This document shows, piece after piece, positions 1 through 6,588 of a stretch of 28,037 nt of DNA (positions within the stretch are counted from its first letter, which is position 1; each line of letters opens with the position of its first letter). The notes under the pieces are model-generated. The model searched no databases, had not been told where the DNA came from, and was given only the letters and a program-made list of their open reading frames with translations. Position numbers and translations under genes: made by a program. This DNA comes from Candidatus Saccharimonadales bacterium (lineage in GTDB: Bacteria; Patescibacteriota; Saccharimonadia; Saccharimonadales; UBA4665), in the NCBI GenBank assembly GCA_025450135.1, contig JANWHZ010000056.1:1-28037 (forward strand), given 5' to 3'.

Positions 1-27
1 ACGGCCCGCCAAAATTCTTACCGTTTG

Positions 28-36
28 TGCTATTAT
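28..36 (+). promoter_or_regulatory. Extended -10 promoter, leaderless layout
   Basis: TGC-TATTAT is an extended -10 element that ends 6 nt before the GTG at 43. Transcription would begin at or next to the start codon. No good -35 is visible, as is common for extended -10 promoters. The same geometry recurs at several other genes in this window. Confidence 0.45.
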
Positions 37-42
37 CTAGGC

Positions 43-204
43 GTGAAATTGTCATGGCTGCGCGGAATTGCCGGTCTGGCATTTTTGCTATTAGGCTACA
101 TCAGTACGACAAAAGGCGATTTTGCCACCGCAGGTGGGCACACTGTGCTCGGCATTATATTCGCGGTTATGTGTTACGACGACCGTGGGGTGAGTCATAC
201 ATAG
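43..204 (+). CDS. Small hydrophobic protein, possible two-segment membrane protein
   Basis: This GTG-started frame encodes 53 residues and ends at TAG. The N-terminus is basic (KLSWLRG), followed by a hydrophobic stretch at about residues 8-19 and a second at about 36-45, separated by a small polar Gly/Thr-rich loop. The tail is acidic and polar. This is typical of a tiny inner-membrane protein, but no family is recognised. The start was chosen because an extended -10 element lies 6 nt upstream, which gives a leaderless mRNA as at dipZ and other genes here. A longer overlapping frame in another register (27-275) has an Arg/Cys-rich, non-protein-like composition and was not preferred. The gene converges with dipZ. 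Codon content and hydrophobic patterning support it, but its short length keeps confidence moderate. Confidence 0.5.
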   Translation: MKLSWLRGIAGLAFLLLGYISTTKGDFATAGGHTVLGIIFAVMCYDDRGVSHT

Positions 205-275
205 TTCAGAGACCCGAACCCTACGTTTCGCCAAGGTACTTATGTTTAGCTTCTCCTAGAAGTCTTCTTGTTTGA

Positions 276-1976
276 TTAGCTACCGAATGTAAAGGTATAG
301 AGCGAGACACCAACAGGCACGTGTAATGTGACTGTGTTCACTCCAAACTGCTTGAGCGATACGATATGGTACAAACGTGACGCGGCAATGGTCGCCATGC
401 CCATGGGTGCATCTGCCCCAAACTGGTTAGTTGAGTTATCTTCCAGACCGACGGCCATTTTCTGTCCATTGCCTGTGGCAACGGCATAGACGTCCTTGGA
501 AGAGAATTTAAATGACAATGTTGCTCCGTCTGTAGCTGCGGTAATGGCTTGCTGACTGACCGTCCAATTACCGCCGAGTGTCCAGGTATTCGGTTCGAGC
601 CGGTCCACGGGGGTTGCCGTGTATAGATACGAACCATCCCTATTTGGCTTAGAGCTAACCGTACTGCTTAGCCCTGACTGCCTGGCGATGCCAAAATACG
701 TCTCAGGTGTTTGATTTGCTGTGATCGGCACCCTATATGTGGGTGTTTGTAGTTGGCTGTTTAGTCCGAGTAATGCCTGGATAGCTGACTCGGTTTTGTC
801 GTAGTCGCCTTCGCCCAGTGCTACATATCGAAGATAGCCATTTCTATCGACCAAATAATCTGCTGGCCAGGAATTATTCTGGTAAGCGTTCCATGTAAAG
901 TAGTCGTTGTCGAGCGTAACTGGATAGGTAATGCCAAGGTCTCGGACGGCAGCACGGACGTTGTTCGGATCATGTTCAAAAGCAAACTCCGGTGTATTGA
1001 CGCCAACAATGACTAGGCCGTCTCCCTGGTAGGCCTGGTACCATTTTTCAAGATAGGGAACTGTGCGTAGACAATTAATACAAGAATACGTCCAGAAATC
1101 GACCAGCACTACCTTTCCGCGCAAACTCGCCAATGTCAGAGGCTTGCTATTAATCCAGTTACTGAGTCTCTGAAACTCTGGTGCTTGCGTTGCAGGTACG
1201 TTGAGAATGTCGCTTGCGACGGGCTGTGCGTTCAGAAGTGGATGGCTGTCATTAGTAAGGAGCGTTTGCTCAATTTTTGATTCGTCAAATGGCAGATGGT
1301 TGGCTATCCATGTCTCGGCTGTGACCTGATGCCCTGTAATGATTGCTAATCCGACTAGGACAAAGAGTATACCGATACCCCGTCTGAACCAGCTGCGTGT
1401 ATCGATTGCCCACCCAAAACGCCGGATATATCGCCTCCCAGCGAGTGATAGAACTAGGAGCGTTAAAACGAGGCCCAAACTATATGCAACAAGGTAAAAT
1501 AGGCCGGCGATGAAACTTCTTGGCAGAACTGATGCGAGTATAAAAGCATATGTTGGGCTGCAGCTGGCAAATACCGGCCCAAGCGCAATCCCAACTAAGA
1601 TAGGCCCTATGTAGCGGTCTTTGTTCCGCTCGCCGTTGCCCAACCAGCGCTGTGACATGGCTTGCCAGTTAAGTGCAACCACAAGCTTTTCCCATAATTC
1701 AGGAATGATAGAGACGACACCAAGTAGTAAGATCAGGCCGCCTGAAAAAATGGCTAGCACGTTCGGCGATAGATTCACGAGCCACGAGCTGACCTTTAGC
1801 AGCAAAGTAAATAGGATAATAGAAGTGGCCAGAGCAGTAGCGATGATGTATGGCCGAACCTTATCTTTACTCGTAGACCCAACCGACCCGCCAATAATAA
1901 CGGGCAACACTGGCAACACACATGGTGCAAGAATCGTTAGAATACCTGCCGCGAAACTGATTGTAAGCAGAAGCAT
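276..1976 (-). CDS. dipZ: DipZ-type CcdA/thioredoxin-like fusion, thiol-disulfide reductant transfer protein
   Basis: The protein has 566 residues in three parts. Residues 1-215 are a CcdA/DsbD-beta-like membrane domain with about six segments; Cys19 in APCVLPVLP and Cys139 in FASCSP fit the pair that carries electrons across the membrane. Residues about 265-410 are a TlpA-like thioredoxin fold with the active site WTYSCINC (Cys299 and Cys302); the WTYSCINC form is typical of DipZ rather than the usual WCxxC. Residues about 430-566 match the beta-sandwich tail seen in mycobacterial DipZ. Known role of the family: moving reducing power from cytoplasmic thioredoxin to extracytoplasmic disulfides. 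The start is supported by TATAAT exactly 6 nt upstream (leaderless). The gene is divergent from the ArsR-like gene at 2134 and appears to be a single-gene unit. The large surface proteins at the other end of the window contain many cysteines, so they are possible clients (inference). Confidence 0.9.
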   Translation of the reverse strand: MLLLTISFAAGILTILAPCVLPVLPVIIGGSVGSTSKDKVRPYIIATALATSIILFTLLLKVSSWLVNLSPNVLAIFSGGLILLLGVVSIIPELWEKLVVALNWQAMSQRWLGNGERNKDRYIGPILVGIALGPVFASCSPTYAFILASVLPRSFIAGLFYLVAYSLGLVLTLLVLSLAGRRYIRRFGWAIDTRSWFRRGIGILFVLVGLAIITGHQVTAETWIANHLPFDESKIEQTLLTNDSHPLLNAQPVASDILNVPATQAPEFQRLSNWINSKPLTLASLRGKVVLVDFWTYSCINCLRTVPYLEKWYQAYQGDGLVIVGVNTPEFAFEHDPNNVRAAVRDLGITYPVTLDNDYFTWNAYQNNSWPADYLVDRNGYLRYVALGEGDYDKTESAIQALLGLNSQLQTPTYRVPITANQTPETYFGIARQSGLSSTVSSKPNRDGSYLYTATPVDRLEPNTWTLGGNWTVSQQAITAATDGATLSFKFSSKDVYAVATGNGQKMAVGLEDNSTNQFGADAPMGMATIAASRLYHIVSLKQFGVNTVTLHVPVGVSLYTFTFGS

Positions 1977-1982
1977 ATTGAA

Positions 1983-1988
1983 ATTATA
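1983..1988 (-). promoter_or_regulatory. -10 box of dipZ, leaderless layout
   Basis: A perfect TATAAT on the minus strand is followed by 6 nt and then the dipZ ATG, so the predicted transcription start is the A of the start codon. A TTGACC lies upstream on the same strand at 2014-2009, but with a 20-nt spacer. The -35 is therefore uncertain. Confidence 0.6.
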
Positions 1989-2084
1989 ACGTGCCAGCTT
2001 TAGGCAGAGGTCAAATTAGTGTAATGATTTCTATCACCATATGTTACGGTTTGCTAAGCGTAAGGATTCTTGATTATCTTTTAT

Positions 2085-2132
2085 TTGACGAGGCTACTCC
2101 ATGTTAATATACTTAACGTATTGGTTAAGTAT
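2085..2132 (+). promoter_or_regulatory. Sigma70 promoter with overlapping palindromic operator
   Basis: TTGACG (2085-2090), a 17-nt spacer and TATACT (2108-2113) form a near-consensus promoter. A perfect 9-bp inverted repeat, ATACTTAAC (2109-2117) and GTTAAGTAT (2124-2132) with a 6-nt spacer, covers most of the -10 and the expected transcription start near 2120. It ends 1 nt before the ATG at 2134. The placement is that of an autorepression operator for the ArsR-like protein encoded immediately downstream. Confidence 0.75.
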
Positions 2133-2133
2133 C

Positions 2134-2475
2134 ATGACATTAGCAGTAGACTCACCACATCTAGATTACGCTTTTAACGCTCTTGCACACCCCAAGCGAC
2201 GAGGCATACTGAATACACTGGCATTTAGGCCGGCAACTGTGAGCCAGCTGGCGGAAGAGTATAGCTTATCTCTGCCCGCCATTCACAAACACATTCTAGT
2301 ACTTGAGGCCGCACAGCTAATTCAGCGTAAGAAAGTCGGCCGCACGAACTTCGTGGCGCTGAACCGTAAATCACTTGGTGATGTTCGGGATTGGTTAACT
2401 CAATACCACACCGAATGGGGAAATGATAAAGAAACCCTGGAGAACTATATTACTAATCTGGGGAAGGATAATTAA
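2134..2475 (+). CDS. ArsR/SmtB-type winged-helix transcriptional repressor
   Basis: The 113-residue protein has the ArsR-family layout: an entry helix with DYAFNALAHPKRRGILNTL (typical AL-x-P-x-RR-x-IL motif), a helix-turn-helix around VSQLAEEYSLSLPAIHKHI, then a beta wing (KKVGRTNFVALN) and a C-terminal amphipathic dimer helix. No cysteine pair is present, so it is not a classical metal sensor; it resembles the PadR/ArsR-type regulators that sit beside small YCII or SRPBCC genes. An in-frame ATG exists at 2101, but it lies upstream of the predicted transcription start, so ATG 2134 is preferred. The YCII-like gene follows after 30 nt, probably in the same operon. The palindrome just upstream is the likely self-binding site (inference). 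Confidence 0.85.
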   Translation: MTLAVDSPHLDYAFNALAHPKRRGILNTLAFRPATVSQLAEEYSLSLPAIHKHILVLEAAQLIQRKKVGRTNFVALNRKSLGDVRDWLTQYHTEWGNDKETLENYITNLGKDN

Positions 2476-2505
2476 CGACGCTCGTAAGAGCAGAAAGGGA
2501 TGCGA

Positions 2506-2817
2506 ATGAAAAACTACGTATTCATCTATTACAATAACGGCACTCAAGAAGGCGTGTCGGCTGAAGCGTCTAAGGCAGCATGGGGAGCGTGGTTTGGCGG
2601 CCTGGGCGAAAACCTAGTTGATGCCGGCAACCCCTTCAATGGTGGTGGTAAGGCAGTCGAAAAGAGCGGCATTGCTACAATTGAAAACTGTCCAGCCACC
2701 GGGTACACAATCGTCAAGGCTAACAGCGTGGAAGAAGCAGCCGAAATGGCTAAAGGTTGCCCAGTTTTGGATGAACCCGAAGGCGCTGTTCGCGTCTACG
2801 AAACTTTGCCAATGTAA
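2506..2817 (+). CDS. YCII-related domain protein
   Basis: A 103-residue single-domain protein. The opening strand MKNYVFIYYNNG, the central amphipathic segment and the closing VEEAAEMAKGCPVL...GAVRVYETLPM fit the YCII-like ferredoxin-fold family, whose members are small and mostly of unknown function. Two in-frame ATGs exist (2500 and 2506). The AAAGG at 2494-2498 is spaced 7 nt from 2506 but overlaps the context of 2500, so 2506 is preferred. It lies 30 nt downstream of the ArsR-like gene and is probably co-transcribed; ArsR-type regulator plus YCII or SRPBCC protein is a frequent pairing. Its substrate cannot be told from sequence. Confidence 0.75.
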   Translation: MKNYVFIYYNNGTQEGVSAEASKAAWGAWFGGLGENLVDAGNPFNGGGKAVEKSGIATIENCPATGYTIVKANSVEEAAEMAKGCPVLDEPEGAVRVYETLPM

Positions 2818-3014
2818 ACCGTATTGGCACAGTAGTTCCAGATAGTGTAAGCCACGACCTGCCGTAGGCAAGGTATTTGATTTCTTATAAAACAAATTAT
2901 TCGATTGTGTACTGTTACACGCATCGTATCGTGATTAGAAAGCGTCATATAAAATCAACCAACTCGCAAATACTATAAGACTTTAAAGATTGCCAAGCAG
3001 GTAGCTAGGGGGTT

Positions 3015-3043
3015 TTGACATTTGTAACTTACCAGTGCACTAT
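3015..3043 (+). promoter_or_regulatory. Sigma70 promoter, leaderless layout
   Basis: A perfect TTGACA (3015-3020) is followed by a 17-nt spacer and CACTAT (3038-3043). The next ATG begins 6 nt later at 3050. This supports a leaderless transcript from 3050 and argues against the GTG at 3035, which lies inside the promoter. Confidence 0.6.
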
Positions 3044-3049
3044 CAAAGT

Positions 3050-3475
3050 ATGAAATGTAAGCAGAGTGGCTTCTCGTCGTTAGCTCTTATATTACTTGTA
3101 GCGATTGTTGCTGCGTCGGGTCTCATTGGCTGGCAAGTCTACGAGACCAAGTTAGGTATGCGGCAGAGCGATATTTCAACGGCAGCGCTAACTGGCACTG
3201 TTACTGAAGGGCCAATCGCTCCTATTTGCCGGCCAGACGTATCTTGCGAGCGTTCAATTACTAACCATACCATCGAAGTGCTAAGTACTTCCGGTAATAT
3301 AGTTGCAACATCTAAAACTGATGGCACAGGTCGATACTCTTTTGCTTTACAGCCAGGTCATTACAAACTCGTCTTGGTACCCCAAGTTGGGCTAAGCGTT
3401 GGTGCTAGCGGTCAAGTTGATGTCAAAGCAGGGCAGAATACATATAACCTATCGGTAGACACTGGATTAAGGTAA
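3050..3475 (+). CDS. Single-pass, pilin-like N-terminus with carboxypeptidase regulatory-like beta domain
   Basis: A 141-residue exported protein. The N-terminus is KCKQSGFSSLALILLVAIVA, a basic tail and a Gly-Phe followed by a long hydrophobic helix, as in type IV prepilins; however the usual Glu at position +5 after the Gly is replaced by Ala. The mature part, from about residue 45, holds a short beta sandwich (LTGTVTEGPI... DGTGRYSFALQPGHYKLVL) that resembles carboxypeptidase regulatory-like/prealbumin-like domains; two cysteines about eight residues apart (CRPDVSC) could form a disulfide. The start was chosen from the TTGACA promoter, which places transcription at 3050. An MFS exporter follows after 34 nt and may be in the same unit. 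Function is unknown; a surface or minor-pilin role is possible. Confidence 0.65.
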   Translation: MKCKQSGFSSLALILLVAIVAASGLIGWQVYETKLGMRQSDISTAALTGTVTEGPIAPICRPDVSCERSITNHTIEVLSTSGNIVATSKTDGTGRYSFALQPGHYKLVLVPQVGLSVGASGQVDVKAGQNTYNLSVDTGLR

Positions 3476-3509
3476 ATGTTAACTTCCATAGGCCTTATGA
3501 GTAAGAGCA

Positions 3510-4886
3510 ATGACAACTAAAGAGGTGAAGCCTCAATACCAACTGGTATTATGGATAAGTATTTTAGCGTCCTTTGTCGCATTTTTAGATGGCTCAATTG
3601 TGAATGTTGCACTCCCGGCTATTATGCGGGAGCTCGGGGGTACTATTGCGCTGCAGCAATGGGTGGTTGATGCCTATCTTATCACCCTGGGGGCATTGAT
3701 TCTTATAGCAGGCTCATTATCTGACCTCTTTGGTCGGAAGCGTATCTTGCAATGGGGGCTCTTGGGCTTTGGTGCTGCATCGCTTATATGCATGATTTCG
3801 CCCAGCGGGCTGTTTCTGGTTTTTGCGCGTGCTCTGCAGGGTGCTGCCGGCGCCTTGTTAGTTCCTAGCTCGTTGGCACTTATTATGTCAACTTTCTCAT
3901 CACGTACGCAGGGTAAGGCAGTAGGACAATGGACCGCCTGGACTGGCATAGCGTTTATCGTTGGCCCGTTAGCGGGAGGCCTTCTAGTCGATTCATTCTC
4001 CTGGAGACTCATTTTCGCCGTTAACGTCTTTCCTATCGCAGTAGCACTATATCTTCTCACACTCCTAAAACAACACGATCAGGCGCGAGCCACAACAAAA
4101 GTCGATCTACTTGGCGCATTCTTGGGTGCCGTTGGACTTGGCGGATTTGTATTTGCTTTGATTGAAGAAAGCCGATATGGCTGGACAAGCCCGATAATAT
4201 ATATGCCACTGCTTTGTGGAATCTTAGCGTTTGGTGCCTTTATTTGGTATGAGCACTACACTAAGTATCCGATGCTCCCACTCAAGTTATTTAAGATTCG
4301 TAACTTCGGGGTAGGTAATGCAGCGACCATGGTAATTTATGCAGCTTTGTCAGTATCCAGCTTTCTGGTGGTGGTGTTTCTTCAACAAGTAGAAGGATAT
4401 AGTGCCATTGCAGCAGGCCTTGCGCTCTTGCCAGTTACAATGATCATGTTTCTTTTATCACCGCGTATAGGTGCGCTGAGCTCAAAGTATGGACCTCGGT
4501 TCTTTATGGCGAGTGGACCATTAGTAGCGGCAGCAGGCTTCCTATATATGTTGCGAATACAAACCCCTATTAATTACGCACTTGAGCTTTTACCCGGTGT
4601 TCTATTGTTTGGTCTAGGTTTGTCAGTAACTGTATCGCCTCTGACTAGCGCGATACTTGGTTCAATTGATAGCCGTCAGTCCGGAGTAGGCTCTGCAATT
4701 AATAATGCCGTTGCCAGGATATCCGGCCTTATAGCGGTTGCAACTATCGGTATAATTACGGGCTCAACCGTAACGCTTGTTGGTTTTAGACGAGGACTAA
4801 TACTGATGGTGGCACTACTTGTAGCTGGCGGTGTTATTTCAGCGATCGGTATACAAAATAGTAGCCAGCCGGAGCGGAAGGCCTAA
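3510..4886 (+). CDS. MFS drug:H+ antiporter, DHA2 (EmrB/QacA) type
   Basis: A 458-residue polytopic protein with about 14 hydrophobic segments. The diagnostic motifs are ASFVAFLDGSIVNVALPAI in the first membrane segment (the DHA2 LDxTIVNVALP motif, here with Gly-Ser), the loop motif GSLSDLFGRKRIL, and the antiporter motif C-like GIAFIVGPLAGG in segment 5. The length is at the short end for DHA2 (usually about 470-520). The family exports diverse hydrophobic compounds using the proton gradient; no substrate can be inferred. The stop codon overlaps the start of the next gene (TAATG), implying translational coupling. The region before the ATG has only a weak GTAAGAG-type ribosome site. Confidence 0.88.
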   Translation: MTTKEVKPQYQLVLWISILASFVAFLDGSIVNVALPAIMRELGGTIALQQWVVDAYLITLGALILIAGSLSDLFGRKRILQWGLLGFGAASLICMISPSGLFLVFARALQGAAGALLVPSSLALIMSTFSSRTQGKAVGQWTAWTGIAFIVGPLAGGLLVDSFSWRLIFAVNVFPIAVALYLLTLLKQHDQARATTKVDLLGAFLGAVGLGGFVFALIEESRYGWTSPIIYMPLLCGILAFGAFIWYEHYTKYPMLPLKLFKIRNFGVGNAATMVIYAALSVSSFLVVVFLQQVEGYSAIAAGLALLPVTMIMFLLSPRIGALSSKYGPRFFMASGPLVAAAGFLYMLRIQTPINYALELLPGVLLFGLGLSVTVSPLTSAILGSIDSRQSGVGSAINNAVARISGLIAVATIGIITGSTVTLVGFRRGLILMVALLVAGGVISAIGIQNSSQPERKA

Positions 4887-5326
4887 TGGGAGCTAAAAGT
4901 TACGGAATGAGTATTCCACCACATAAGCATGTTCATAACCCTAATGAACTACTTCGTGAAGAACGGCAGACCAAGAAACGTATTAACAAATTGCACTATT
5001 ATAATGATGCGATACTTGAATGGGTTACGAATCATATTCTCGGCTCAGTTCTACTTTTTGATATCGCGTTAACGGTACCGTTGCTTGTAATGCCAGCTCC
5101 CGAATCGATAAAAATTACGCTGGGTGTTATTTCAGGCAGCTGGATTCAATGGTGGGCCCTCCCAGCTCTGCAACGTAGTCAGAACAAAACGCAGGCGCAG
5201 AACGAGGCAAAGGCGGAAGCCGATCACGAAACACTAACATATTTGGCTACTACGCAGGATAGGCAAACGGAAATGATTAAAAAAATTGTTCAAATTCTCC
5301 CTGACCTCAGTAAAAAATGGGATTGA
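4886..5326 (+). CDS. DUF1003-like small membrane protein
   Basis: A 146-residue protein with a polar N-terminal 50 residues, two membrane segments (about 55-70 and 76-95) and a charged amphipathic C-terminal helix. The transition ALQRSQNKTQAQNEAKAEAD resembles the QNR...RAExD motif that follows the second membrane segment in DUF1003 proteins, and the total layout fits. It overlaps the MFS gene by one base and is probably translated by coupling to it. A role as an accessory to the exporter is only an inference from that overlap. It ends with TGA, used as a normal stop. A short CACCA/TGGTG hairpin follows at about 5330 but lacks a U-run. Confidence 0.6.
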   Translation: MGAKSYGMSIPPHKHVHNPNELLREERQTKKRINKLHYYNDAILEWVTNHILGSVLLFDIALTVPLLVMPAPESIKITLGVISGSWIQWWALPALQRSQNKTQAQNEAKAEADHETLTYLATTQDRQTEMIKKIVQILPDLSKKWD

Positions 5327-5355
5327 GCACCAAACGTGGTGTGTAGGAATCCTTA

Positions 5356-5384
5356 CTTACATGACTCGCTACTCTCGCTACGAT
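5356..5384 (+). promoter_or_regulatory. Probable promoter of the MEDS gene
   Basis: CTTACA (5356-5361), 17 nt, TACGAT (5379-5384), then 7 nt to the ATG at 5392. Each box departs from consensus at two positions or fewer in the key bases. The geometry predicts a leaderless mRNA. Confidence 0.4.
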
Positions 5385-5391
5385 AAGGCAC

Positions 5392-5976
5392 ATGGTTCAA
5401 ACAGCCCAAAAGTTAGAAGAGCAGACGCTTGCCCCGTGGTTTAGCAAGCCAATGCGTGGTCATGTAGCTCAGTTCTATACGGATGAAACAAAACTCGGTG
5501 TTTGTGCGTTGGAGTATATATATAGCGGCCTACGACGCAATGAAATGTGCATTGTCATTGCAACCCCCGGAAAGCTTATCGCACTGCAAAAGGGTCTGCG
5601 GAGGCTCGGGATTGATATAAGCAATTTATTGGCTAGTGGTTGCTATATTACCTACGACGCCGAAGAGCTTCTGTCGGGGCTATTATATGGCAGGGAGATT
5701 GATACTCAGCAGCTGAACGTACTTACGGCAATGCTTAGTAGACATTTGGTCTTGAGTTCCAGACGCTCGGTACGTATTTTTGGTGAAATGGCGGCACTGC
5801 TGCGGCAACAAAAGAATCTTGTCGCAATGCTGCAACTCGAGCAGGTTTTTGATGAGCTACTCAGACATTATCGATTTTCGCTGTATTGTGCTTACCCAAT
5901 ATTGAATCAGCGTAGTGAATATGACGAAGTCCACCAGAAGATTCAGGCGGCGCACGATCATATGTTCTATTGCTAG
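5392..5976 (+). CDS. MEDS-domain protein (DcmR-like sensory domain)
   Basis: A 194-residue soluble protein that consists of essentially one MEDS domain. The motif HVAQFYTDETKLGVCALEYI...GLRRNEMCIVIAT matches the opening HxxxFY...GLxxxExCxxI pattern, and the end carries SLYCAYPI, the usual CAYP signature. The family relates to DcmR and to KaiC-like folds and is often fused to histidine kinases or transcription domains; here it stands alone, with only a short helical tail rich in His (HDHMFYC). No DNA-binding domain is visible, so it probably acts through a partner. It lies between the exporter unit and a tRNA pair and seems to be a single-gene unit. Confidence 0.8.
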   Translation: MVQTAQKLEEQTLAPWFSKPMRGHVAQFYTDETKLGVCALEYIYSGLRRNEMCIVIATPGKLIALQKGLRRLGIDISNLLASGCYITYDAEELLSGLLYGREIDTQQLNVLTAMLSRHLVLSSRRSVRIFGEMAALLRQQKNLVAMLQLEQVFDELLRHYRFSLYCAYPILNQRSEYDEVHQKIQAAHDHMFYC

Positions 5977-6010
5977 TTTCCAGAGTTAGTGGGCTGCTAC
6001 GGTCGACATC

Positions 6011-6019
6011 TGTTATAAT
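6011..6019 (+). promoter_or_regulatory. Extended -10 promoter of the tRNA-Thr/tRNA-Gly pair
   Basis: TGT-TATAAT is a perfect extended -10 that ends 20 nt before the mature 5' end of tRNA-Thr, leaving room for a short 5' leader for RNase P. The two tRNAs are 17 nt apart and probably share it. Confidence 0.65.
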
Positions 6020-6039
6020 TATGAACGCTTTCTGTGAAT

Positions 6040-6116
6040 GCCACCTTAGCTCAGCTGGCTAGAGCATCGCTTTCGTAAAGCGGGGGTCCGGGGTTCGAAT
6101 CCCCGAGGTGGCTCCA
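6040..6116 (+). tRNA. tRNA-Thr (anticodon CGT)
   Basis: A full cloverleaf: acceptor GCCACCT/AGGTGGC, D arm GCTC/GAGC, anticodon stem TCGCT/AGCGG with loop TTCGTAA, T arm CGGGG/CCCCG with TTCGAAT loop. The discriminator base is T at 6113, and the CCA end is encoded (6114-6116). It reads ACG codons. U73 matters for the T-box-like motif in the thrS leader described below. Confidence 0.97.
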
Positions 6117-6133
6117 TACTTGCTCATACCCAA

Positions 6134-6208
6134 GCGGGTGTCGTATAACGGCCATTATGTAGCCTTCCCAAGGCTGAAACGCGGGTTCGACTCCCGCCAC
6201 CCGCACCA
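6134..6208 (+). tRNA. tRNA-Gly (anticodon CCC)
   Basis: Acceptor GCGGGTG/CACCCGC, anticodon stem TAGCC/GGCTG with loop TTCCCAA, T arm GCGGG/CCCGC with loop TTCGACT, CCA encoded (6206-6208). The discriminator base is A at 6205, whereas bacterial tRNA-Gly usually has U73. It reads GGG codons. It follows tRNA-Thr by 17 nt and is likely on the same transcript. Confidence 0.95.
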
Positions 6209-6214
6209 TCCCGA

Positions 6215-6223
6215 TGCTACAAT
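6215..6223 (+). promoter_or_regulatory. Extended -10 promoter, leaderless layout
   Basis: TGC-TACAAT ends 5 nt before GTG 6229, immediately after tRNA-Gly. It predicts transcription from the GTG itself and gives the downstream membrane protein/GT2 pair its own promoter. Confidence 0.55.
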
Positions 6224-6228
6224 AAAGC

Positions 6229-6588
6229 GTGAACATGACTATCCCAAAGCAATATTTACATGACCGGTTTCTCATGCTACTTAATAGCATTAATGTATTT
6301 TTAACCCTGTTGTTGGCCATCTTAACACTCCTTAGACTCGACGCTTCGCACAGCAGCTATATCGTCCAATATCGAGCGAATGTCACCGTGGACGCATTTA
6401 AAAGTGGCAGCAGTAGTGAGCTCTATGGATTTATCTTATTTGGGATCTTGGTGCTGGTCTTCCATACGGTGCTGAGCTTTCGGATCTATTTAATCCATAG
6501 ACAGCTAGCGGCGGTTGTACTATCGCTAGGTACACTGCTGCTTGTGCTTGCACTTGTTGTGAGTAATGCACTCTTAGTGCTGCGATGA
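6229..6588 (+). CDS. Small three-segment membrane protein coupled to the GT2 gene
   Basis: A 119-residue protein with three hydrophobic segments (about residues 14-34, 67-85 and 92-117). A polar extracytoplasmic-like loop of about 30 residues (HSSYIVQYRANVTVD region) lies between the first two. No named family is recognised. The GTG at 6229 is preferred because TGCTACAAT ends 5 nt before it; the ATG at 6235 is an alternative. Its stop overlaps the start of the glycosyltransferase gene by four bases (ATGA), a strong sign of translational coupling. It may be a subunit or stabiliser of that enzyme (inference from the overlap only). Confidence 0.8.
   Translation: MNMTIPKQYLHDRFLMLLNSINVFLTLLLAILTLLRLDASHSSYIVQYRANVTVDAFKSGSSSELYGFILFGILVLVFHTVLSFRIYLIHRQLAAVVLSLGTLLLVLALVVSNALLVLR

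Noticed and set aside
27..275. Open frame of 82 codons at the left edge
   Set aside because: Arg/Cys/His-rich composition without protein-like pattern; the overlapping 43-204 frame has hydrophobic segments and a promoter at its start.
2818..3014. Terminator or RNA gene between the YCII-like and pilin-like genes
   Set aside because: Only a 5-bp GTGTA/TACAC hairpin without a U-run is visible.
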